DNA of 6,187 bases. It comes from Planctomycetaceae bacterium UBA4732. Its GTDB lineage: Bacteria > Planctomycetota > Planctomycetia > Gemmatales > Gemmataceae. The stretch lies in contig DHJA01000073.1 in NCBI GenBank assembly GCA_002404095.1, positions 1-6,187 on the forward strand, read 5' to 3'. The notes under the pieces were generated by a model that did not search any database, was not told the DNA's origin, and was given only the letters and a program-made list of their open reading frames with translations. Position numbers and translations under genes: made by a program. Positions 1 through 5,800 of the stretch are shown here, piece after piece. Position 1 is the stretch's first letter. Every line of letters starts with the position of its first letter.

Positions 1-8
1 GTCGAAGA

Positions 9-36
9 CGCGGCTGGCCTCGCTTAAGGAGCCGCG
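9..36. other. Strong imperfect hairpin, possible terminator or IS-end structure
   Basis: CGCGGCT at 9-15 pairs perfectly with AGCCGCG at 30-36. Inside this stem, CCT at 18-20 pairs with AGG at 27-29, leaving a GG bulge (16-17) and the six-base loop CGCTTA (21-26). That gives ten base pairs, mostly GC. Neither side is followed by a run of T, so it is not a textbook intrinsic terminator. It could end a transcript entering from the left, or it could belong to the end of the transposon remnant that follows. The pairing is seen directly; the role is inferred. Confidence 0.45.
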
Positions 37-95
37 CCAAAATAAGTTACCGATATTGGCGTTGCTGTTGACTTGACGTTTAATGTCATGATCGG

Positions 96-356
96 GTGAT
101 GCAGGATGCTCAGACACTGGAAGCCATTCGTGACAAGTATATGGAATTGTTGGACGATTTGGACGAGCGCGGTCGGCGGCGTTGGGCGGCCGTCGAAGCT
201 CGGGCCTTGGGGCGTGGCGGCATTGCCGCCGTGGCGTTGGCCACGGGTTCGGATCATAGAAGCCTCTCCAGGGATGTGAGAAACGGACTACAGACGCGGC
301 CTTTTTACTCCGCGTCAAAGTGGTGGACGATATGTTCCAGGGCGTCGGCGAGATAA
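96..356 (+). pseudogene. N-terminal fragment of ISAzo13-type transposase
   Basis: The frame opens with GTG-ATG (96/99) and encodes 86 residues. Residues 8-51 (LEAIRDKYMELLDDLDERGRRRWAAVEARALGRGGIAAVALATG in register) have the features of the N-terminus of ISAzo13-family transposases: an acidic helix, then RRRWAAVEARALGRGG, then a helix-turn-helix-like 'AAVALATG'. Family members run to several hundred residues and carry a DDE catalytic domain, none of which is present here. After about residue 51-66 the similarity fades. The frame then reads through bases that are the antisense of the neighbouring hydrolase's last codons and stops at 354-356. This is a truncated, surely inactive remnant whose real homologous part probably ends near 290. 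The family call is from memory of its sequence pattern, not from a search. Confidence 0.7.
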
Positions 357-1267
357 ATCACCGACGTATAGTGACCGCAATTATACCAGATGATCTGTTG
401 CTCGCCGGCGGCGCGCCAAAGATTCTCGGCCATCTTCGGCGGCACGATCTCGTCGTGCCGGCCCGCCAACATTAACAGTTTGCGACTTTTGAGATTGGCG
501 GCGCAGGTAATCGGGTCGAGCGGCGCGATGAGCTTGGCCAGTTTCTCTTTCGATCCGCCCAGCGCCTCAAAAATCTTGCGGTAGCCGGCCGCGCGTGGAT
601 CGTCGTAGTAGCCGTCGATGACGCCGCCGCCGCCGAGCAGCAGGGCGACGCGGCCGAGCTTCGGCTCCATCTCGGCCGTCAACGATGCCATGAAGCTGCC
701 GAGGCTGGTGCCGAGGATGCCGAGTCGTTTCGGGTCGATCTCCGGCCGCGACTCCATCCACGCCGTCGCCAGGCGCATGTCGAGGACCGTCTGGCGAATG
801 GCGGCCGCGGTTTGGACATAATCGGTCGAGACGAGGCGTAGTCCGCTGCCGGCCGGCCGGCGCGGCCCGTAGTAGGCCATCTGCACGAAGAGGCCGGCGA
901 CGCCGTGCCGCGATAAGTGAGTGCAAATGAACCGCGATATGGATTGATCGCCGCCGGTGATGTCGAGGACGATCACGCACGGGAACGGCCCCTTGCCCTC
1001 CGGCCGGTAGTATTCGGCATAAACAGTGTTGTTCTCGGGATTAGGACTTTCAACGGCCGAGGGGAAGCGGACATCGTAAACGCCGATGGCATAACCGGGG
1101 ATATTGTGCATCCATTTCATCTGATAAGCGAAATCGCGGGCGTCGAAGCGGTAGCGTTCGGGGAGCGCTTTCTCATTGACGGCGGGCGTGAAGTGGGCCG
1201 TGCCGCTCTCGGCGGCCGCGGCTGTGCTGAACGACAATAAGGCGCAAACGAGGACGGATGAGCGCAT
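305..1267 (-). CDS. Secreted alpha/beta hydrolase (dienelactone-hydrolase-like)
   Basis: This 320-residue protein begins with a signal peptide (MRSSVLVCALLSFSTAAAA, cleavage likely near residue 19/20). It then has an alpha/beta-hydrolase core: strand 'CVIVLDITGG' (97-106), 'HGVAGLFVQMAYYG' (121-134), and the nucleophile elbow G-T-S-L-G with Ser188. The acid is Asp272 in 'AGRHDEIVPP' and the base His299 in 'NCGHYTS', so the triad is complete and in canonical order. Family members hydrolyse esters, lactones or peptides; the substrate here cannot be read from sequence. The frame stays open 117 codons further upstream, but that part is arginine-rich with no homology signal. The ATG at 1267 is favoured because it starts the signal peptide and has GAGAGG eleven bases upstream. 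The gene is transcribed divergently from the Asp-box gene. Its 3' end abuts a transposase remnant, with no recognisable terminator. Confidence 0.88.
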   Translation of the reverse strand: MRSSVLVCALLSFSTAAAAESGTAHFTPAVNEKALPERYRFDARDFAYQMKWMHNIPGYAIGVYDVRFPSAVESPNPENNTVYAEYYRPEGKGPFPCVIVLDITGGDQSISRFICTHLSRHGVAGLFVQMAYYGPRRPAGSGLRLVSTDYVQTAAAIRQTVLDMRLATAWMESRPEIDPKRLGILGTSLGSFMASLTAEMEPKLGRVALLLGGGGVIDGYYDDPRAAGYRKIFEALGGSKEKLAKLIAPLDPITCAANLKSRKLLMLAGRHDEIVPPKMAENLWRAAGEQQIIWYNCGHYTSVIYLADALEHIVHHFDAE

Positions 1268-1278
1268 GGGATGAGCAT

Positions 1279-1293
1279 CCTCTCTGGAGAGTA
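1279..1293 (-). promoter_or_regulatory. Ribosome binding site and weak -10-like box of the hydrolase gene
   Basis: On the minus strand GAGAGG (1284 to 1279) lies 11 bases before the ATG at 1267 and is the only purine-rich match near that start. This supports starting at the signal peptide rather than farther upstream. Immediately upstream, TACTCT (1293 to 1288) resembles a -10 hexamer but has no convincing -35 at 16-18 bases, and would leave a leader of only about 15-20 bases. CTCTC (1280-1284) and GAGAG (1287-1291) are complementary, so the binding site lies in a short inverted repeat. The ribosome binding site is fairly likely; the promoter is doubtful. Confidence 0.4.
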
Positions 1294-1398
1294 CAAACCG
1301 GCGCGCTGGGTTTCGTTGGCGCGGCCGGCGGGCCGGTATCAGTATGGACGCATGGCGCAATGTAGGCAAGCGGGGCCGCCGGAATGACAGAACCCGTT

Positions 1399-1493
1399 GG
1401 CGCCCGCGAAAACCTATCGCAGCGCTCTGCCAGCGAGTACAATCCACCCGCCGACAACGTATCCACCTTGGGCGCTTGGAGAGCTTCCTCGTT
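1399..1493 (+). repeat. Upstream direct repeat, copy A (before the Asp-box gene)
   Basis: This stretch aligns without gaps to 2784-2878, with 80 of 95 positions identical. Identity is blockwise. Block 1 (1399-1419, starting GGCGCCCGCG and ending ACCTATCG) is 21/21. A spacer (1420-1437) is 11/18. Block 2 (1438-1461, starting TACAATCCACC) is 23/24. A second spacer (1462-1477) is 9/16. Block 3 (1478-1493, GGAGAGCTTCCTCGTT) is 16/16. Fixed spacing with divergent spacers suggests selection on a promoter/leader rather than recent duplication of junk. Unlike copy B, block 3 is not followed directly by ATG here: the alignment reads GTT-GGC where copy B reads GTT-ATGGC. The gene itself starts 27 bases later. 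Confidence 0.85.
1438..1443 (+). promoter_or_regulatory. Candidate -10 box TACAAT in copy A
   Basis: TACAAT differs from the sigma-70 consensus TATAAT at one base and is the start of a conserved block shared with the copy upstream of the large gene. No good TTGACA lies 17 bases upstream (that position reads TATCGC). A fully conserved GAAAACC motif lies 30 bases upstream of TACAAT, start to start, at identical spacing in both copies, and may be an activator or alternative sigma contact. Transcription would begin near 1450, giving a leader of about 70 bases before the Asp-box gene. Inferred from similarity and conservation only. Confidence 0.4.
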
Positions 1494-1510
1494 GGCCGGC
1501 AGCAGACTAT

Positions 1511-1515
1511 GAGGG
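1511..1515 (+). promoter_or_regulatory. Ribosome binding site deciding the Asp-box gene start
   Basis: GAGGG ends five bases before the ATG at 1521. The alternative in-frame ATG at 1509 overlaps this motif and has no purine-rich site in front of it. Starting at 1521 also gives a clean signal peptide (MNRITVCLVPVSG...). The 1509 start would add only MRVE and cannot be excluded. Confidence 0.55.
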
Positions 1516-1520
1516 TTGAG

Positions 1521-2735
1521 ATGAACAGAATAACCGTATGTCTTGTCCCTGTTTCCGGTCTCGTGCTGGCCGCTCTGGCTTTCGGCGCGGATGAACCGAC
1601 TCGATCAGTATCACTCAAATTCAGCGCCGCCGAATACGATTCAAAGACGATCTATCATTCGCCGCAGAAGCCGGGGTTCACCTGCTGGACCGGAGCGTGG
1701 CTTATGCCGGATAAGAGCATAATGGTCACGTTTACGCAGGCTACGGGGCCGTTCAAAGATCGACCGCGCACCGACAAGACAGTCCTCGATTCTTTTCCGG
1801 GCTGGCCGCCCAATGGCAACGCGAATTACGACATGAACGGGCTTGAGCTGCGCAATGTGTACCTTCAATCGAAGGACGCCGGTATGACCTGGAAGGGAGT
1901 GAGCGCGGATTCATTCCGTTCGTGTATGAACCACGCGACTGGCAAGGGTCAGATCTCGCTGGCTGACGGCACGATCATCCGTGCGGTCTGGGGGCAGTAT
2001 CTGCCGTTCGACGACAAAGCGCCTAAGACGGGCTATCTGCAGCGATCGCGCGACGCATCGACGACGTGGGGGCCGCCCGAAACTCCGCTCCTCGATCCGA
2101 AGCTGTTTACGACGTATCCCACGCGCCTGCGCCTGCTCCGCGATGGGCGATTGATCGTCACCGGCGGATTGATGCGCGTCCCCGCCGGAAGCCTGCCAAC
2201 GAACGTCACCCGTCCTCCCATCGAGCCGCTCCTCATGGTCTCGGACGACGGCGGTAAGACATGGGGGAAACCGATCCCGGTCGTCTCCGCGGAACTCGCC
2301 AAGAGTTGGAGCGGCGAAGAATACGATTGCGCCGAGTTGGCCAGCGGCGACCTGCTCTGTATCTTCCGTACCGTAGACCCGACGGGCAAAACCGAGAAGG
2401 AAGTCCGCTGGCAGGGACTGCTCAAGAAAGACGGCCAGACCTGGAAACCTCAGGACGTCGGCCCGGCGCCGCTCCCTCACAGTGGGCACCCGGAACTCTT
2501 GGCCACGCGGGAAGGGGTCGTGCTGCACATCGCCACCAGCGGCATCCATGGAACCGCCGACGGCGGCAAATCCTGGCAGGCCCTCTCCGGCGCCCGGCCC
2601 AGCGGCTATTACCCGCGGAGCGTGCAAGACGCGGACGGCCGTATTTACATCTTTTCCCACGTCGGCGGCGATGACGCCTACGGGGCCGTCGATCAGTCCA
2701 TCCGAATGGACACATTCCGTCTTTCCGACAAGTGA
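1521..2735 (+). CDS. Secreted BNR/Asp-box protein, sialidase superfamily
   Basis: This 404-residue protein has a signal peptide (hydrophobic 4-20, likely cleavage after AFG at residue 22), so it is exported. The mature part has Asp boxes of the form S-x-D-x-G-x-T-W at 117-124 (SKDAGMTW), 176-183 (SRDASTTW, with the Gly replaced by Ser), 241-248 (SDDGGKTW) and 345-352 (TADGGKSW), plus a degenerate one at about 302-308 (KKDGQTW). The spacing of roughly 55-65 residues fits the six-bladed propeller of sialidases/neuraminidases. Family enzymes remove terminal sialic acids or related sugars. I cannot identify a canonical FRIP motif or a secure arginine triad, so the activity may differ; planctomycetes carry many such 'exo-alpha-sialidase' paralogues. 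Candidate acidic/tyrosine residues lie in SGEEYDCAE (264-272). It is the first gene of a same-strand pair, with a copy of the upstream repeat on each side. Confidence 0.82.
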   Translation: MNRITVCLVPVSGLVLAALAFGADEPTRSVSLKFSAAEYDSKTIYHSPQKPGFTCWTGAWLMPDKSIMVTFTQATGPFKDRPRTDKTVLDSFPGWPPNGNANYDMNGLELRNVYLQSKDAGMTWKGVSADSFRSCMNHATGKGQISLADGTIIRAVWGQYLPFDDKAPKTGYLQRSRDASTTWGPPETPLLDPKLFTTYPTRLRLLRDGRLIVTGGLMRVPAGSLPTNVTRPPIEPLLMVSDDGGKTWGKPIPVVSAELAKSWSGEEYDCAELASGDLLCIFRTVDPTGKTEKEVRWQGLLKKDGQTWKPQDVGPAPLPHSGHPELLATREGVVLHIATSGIHGTADGGKSWQALSGARPSGYYPRSVQDADGRIYIFSHVGGDDAYGAVDQSIRMDTFRLSDK

Positions 2736-2783
2736 AGCCAGTCGAGTACGCAAGACGCCGGCCGTTCGCCAGACGATCCCATC

Positions 2784-2878
2784 GGCGCCCGCGAAAACCT
2801 ATCGAACCGCTCTCTCCTCGTGTACAATCCACCGGCCGACAACGTACCTACCGTGAGCAATGGGAGAGCTTCCTCGTT
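2784..2878 (+). repeat. Upstream direct repeat, copy B (before the zinc-ribbon/propeller gene)
   Basis: This is the second copy of the 95-bp element at 1399-1493, at a constant offset of 1385 bases and 80/95 identical, with the same three conserved blocks. Block 3 (2863-2878) begins GGAG and ends immediately before the ATG at 2879. It therefore contains the probable ribosome binding site (GGAG at 2863-2866, twelve bases from ATG, slightly long). The copy fills most of the gap after the Asp-box gene, whose stop is at 2733-2735. The large gene thus probably has its own promoter rather than depending only on read-through. Confidence 0.85.
2823..2828 (+). promoter_or_regulatory. Candidate -10 box TACAAT in copy B
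   Basis: TACAAT opens the conserved middle block of the repeat, preceded by GTG (GTGTACAAT). As in copy A, the conserved GAAAACC motif starts 30 bases upstream (2793-2799) and there is no standard -35. The expected transcript start is near 2835, giving a leader of about 45 bases. The same TACAAT at the same place in both copies is the main support. Confidence 0.42.
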
Positions 2879-5800
2879 ATGGCTATTCCAGTCACCTGCC
2901 CCGATTGCGGCGCCTCATACCAAGTGGCCGACCAGCTGGACGGTAAGAAGGTCCGCTGCAGAGAGTGCGACGCCGTCCTCCTTGTCGATTCGGAGGCGCC
3001 GCCGCCGCGACGGGCCGCCGCTCGTCCCGCGAAACCGCGCCGGACGGAGGAATCGCGCGTTCGATCCGGCCGTCCGGAACGCCCCCAACGTCCCCGGCGC
3101 GACCGTGACGACGACGATGACGACGCGCCGCGGCGGATCAAGAAACAACAAGGCGGCGTACCTCTGGCCCTCATTCTCGGCGGCGTCGGCGCAGCGTTTC
3201 TCCTCCTTCTTGGCTGCGGCGGCCTCGTGGTCTTCGTGGCGTTAAGGACTTCCGCATCCAGCGCTCCGGCCCCCGTGGCCTCCGTGACCGCACCCGCCGC
3301 GCCTCTTCAGATGCCGGTCCTCCCGAATCAGAACCAGAATCCAAACCAGAACCAGAACCAGAATCCAAACCAGGATCAGAATCCTCAGCCAGCTCCGAAC
3401 CCTTTCCCACAGCCGAACCCAGTTCCACCACCGAATCCTATCTTTCCGCCGCCCGCCCTGCCGGCGCCGATGCCGGCGGCGCCGCTCACGGCTTGGCAGG
3501 TTCAGCCCGATCCGCTGCCGGCCGAGCTGGCGCCGCCTGACAACCCTAAAGGGACTATTCCTGTCGCCGGTTTCAACCATCTCGTCTTTTATCCGAGTTC
3601 GCCCAGCCCGTTCGTCGCCGTCGCCGGCAAAGCCGGATTCACCGACGTCTGTGAAGTCTGGAACCTGAAAACCATGAAGCGCGTCGGCCCTGGCATCGCC
3701 GCCGGCTTCGGCGGAAATGTGGCCCTCAGCGCCGACGGCGTCAACCTTGCCGCCCCCACCTTTGCCGGCGGCAAGATGACCGTTGACGTCTGGAACGTCG
3801 CCGACGGCCGCAACGTCAAGATCATCGTTGACGAGAAGCCGGGCATCCTTCAGAACGTCGATTTCGCCGGCCCCGGCCAAGTGCTGACGGCGAAACACGA
3901 GGGATTCGAGGTACTGGTGCAAGTCTGGAACGTCAAAACGGGAGCGGAAGTACGCAACTTCAAGGCGTCGTCCCGAGCGGATAAGAAACAGCGCGCTTTT
4001 AGCGCGGGGCGCAAGTACCTCGCCTTATTCAGTAACGCGAACGACCGCATTTTGGTCTATGATCTGACGACCGGCCGGCCGGCCGGCGATCTGGCGGTCG
4101 CGGCCAACAGCCAGTGCCAGGGATTGGCCTTCTCGCCCGACGGCAAGTCGTTCGCGGCTCTATTCGGAATGGGCCAATCCTCTCGCCTTCAGATCTGGGA
4201 CGTCGCCACAGGCCAATCGACCGGCGAACACACGCTCGACCAGGTTCCGCAAAGCACCTTCTTCTACGAAGGACAAGCAGTGGAATGGCTACAGGACGGC
4301 GGCTTGATGCTGTTCGGACAATTGCTCGTGGACGCTAAGAGCGGCGCCGTCTACTGGAAACTTCCCACCGAAGCTCTTGACGGCGCCCCGCGGCGATTCT
4401 TCGGCAGCGGCTGCGTGGCCTATGTCAAGGGCGAGCCGATGAAGAAAAGCCTACTCTTCGAGGCGCTGCCGGCGGATCGCATCGCCGCCGCCCTCAAGGC
4501 GGTGCGCGAAGGGCAAGACGCCGACACCGCTTCGATGCCGACGGTGAAAGCGGCCGACTGGACGGCGGTTAAGGAACTGCCGGCGCCGGCCGGCGCTGTC
4601 GAGTGGAAGGCCGTCGCGGATAACGCGCCCGCCGCGAAGGGGGTACTCGGCAAGACTCCGATCCCGCTGACGGGCAAAGCGGCTAACGTCCAACGCATCC
4701 TCTTTAGCCGGCCCGACATCGGCCAGGCCGCCGTGCTGGTCGTCCCCGAGGCGGCCGGACTGAGCGCTCGCCAACAAGTGCGCGTGGAGCGCTACGACCT
4801 GACCGACGGCAAGCATCTCGGCGGCGCCGACCTGTTCGCGGCGGAGTTTCCCAAGGAAATGCCGGGGCGCCCGCAAAGCACGGCGACGCTTGACGCCGAC
4901 CTCAGCCCCGACGGCGCCATGATAGCCGTCCGCGAACCTAAGACCGGCAAACGCATCGACGTCTGGTCGATGGCGGAGGGCAAGCACGTCGTCGGCTGGC
5001 TGCCTTACGAGAAAGAGGGCGACGGGCGGGTACACTGGTTTGCCTTCCTCGACGCGAAACACCTACTGACGCTGGGCGGCGTCGGCAAATTGACGCTATG
5101 GGAGATTCCTGAATGTAAAGCGCTATATACCGTCGCTTTTGTGCGCGATCTGCCGGCGCTCAGCGCGGGGCGCAAGTACCTGGCGGCGTTCACCGGGTCG
5201 AACTTCGAGGTGCTGGAGGCGGCGACCGGCGAGCGCGTCGGCCAACTGTTTCGTCCCAACGCGCAAGGCGCCCAGGCGACGGCCTACAGTCGAGACGGCC
5301 GCGAGTTGGCCGCCGTGCTGACCACCGCCGAGGGTCTTCGGCTCGTGCGCTGGGATGCCGTCACGGGGGCCGTCAAGGATGAGTTCGCCGTGTCGCCCGG
5401 CGGCAACGAGTTGGAATGGTGCGGCCCGGATCACATACTATTCGGATCGACTTTGTTCGACCTCAAACTGAAGTGGCCGATCGCCCTTTACACCTTACCC
5501 GGATTGGGCCGCGCGGCGACCACTTCGCCGGACGGCCGTTATTGGTTTGCCGCGGCCCGCAATCCGAACGACCCGCCGCTACTGTCAGCGCAGACGCTGC
5601 CGGATGACGCGACGCGCCAGTTGGCGACGCAGGCCGCTGGTGGGAATGCGAAAGTCGTGTTGGCGCCTGGCATGGCCGTCAAAGTTTCCGTGCAAGGGGC
5701 GGCGCCCGGCGCGGATGCGGAGGCTTACCACCGCGACATCGCCACCCGTCAGAATCAGCACTTGCAATCGCTGGGCTTCAAAATAGCGGCGGACGCTCCA

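Noticed and set aside
68..86. TTGACT/TTGACG (68-78) as a -35 box for the transposase remnant
   Set aside because: No -10 hexamer lies at suitable distance; 17 bases downstream is already the start codon region.
216..230. Perfect inverted repeat GGCGGC-ATT-GCCGCC as a terminator for the hydrolase gene
   Set aside because: It falls inside the transposase-like coding pattern (RGGIAAV codons), lies about 75 bases beyond the hydrolase stop and has no T run.
1288..1320. Possible third, degenerate copy of the upstream repeat in front of the hydrolase (CGAAACCCAGCG ... TACTCT on the minus strand)
   Set aside because: The spacing between the two motifs is about 21 bases instead of 30, and the third block is absent, so the resemblance is probably chance.
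1268..1618. N-terminal extension of the hydrolase by 117 codons
   Set aside because: The extension is basic and runs through the divergent intergenic region, the conserved repeat and the start of the opposite gene. A proper signal peptide with a ribosome binding site begins at 1267.
1911..2753. Long open frame on the minus strand opposite the Asp-box gene (280 codons)
   Set aside because: It is the antisense shadow of a gene with clear signal peptide and Asp boxes. The translation is Arg/Gly/Ala-rich with no motif and no ribosome binding site, as expected from high-GC third positions.
2732..2878. In-frame extension of the large gene upstream of 2879
   Set aside because: It would translate the conserved non-coding repeat and overlap the end of the Asp-box gene. 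The zinc ribbon begins right at the ATG at 2879, as is usual for this type of protein.
3242..3922. Open frame of 226 codons on the minus strand opposite the linker and first propeller
   Set aside because: It is a shadow of the well-supported zinc-ribbon/propeller frame. Its 'repeats' are the reverse complement of the Asn-Gln tract.
4071..4087. CCGG-repeat palindrome (also at 849-860) as a regulatory or recombination site
   Set aside because: It lies within coding sequence as Gly/Arg/Pro/Ala codons, and GCCGGC strings are frequent throughout the window because of codon preference.
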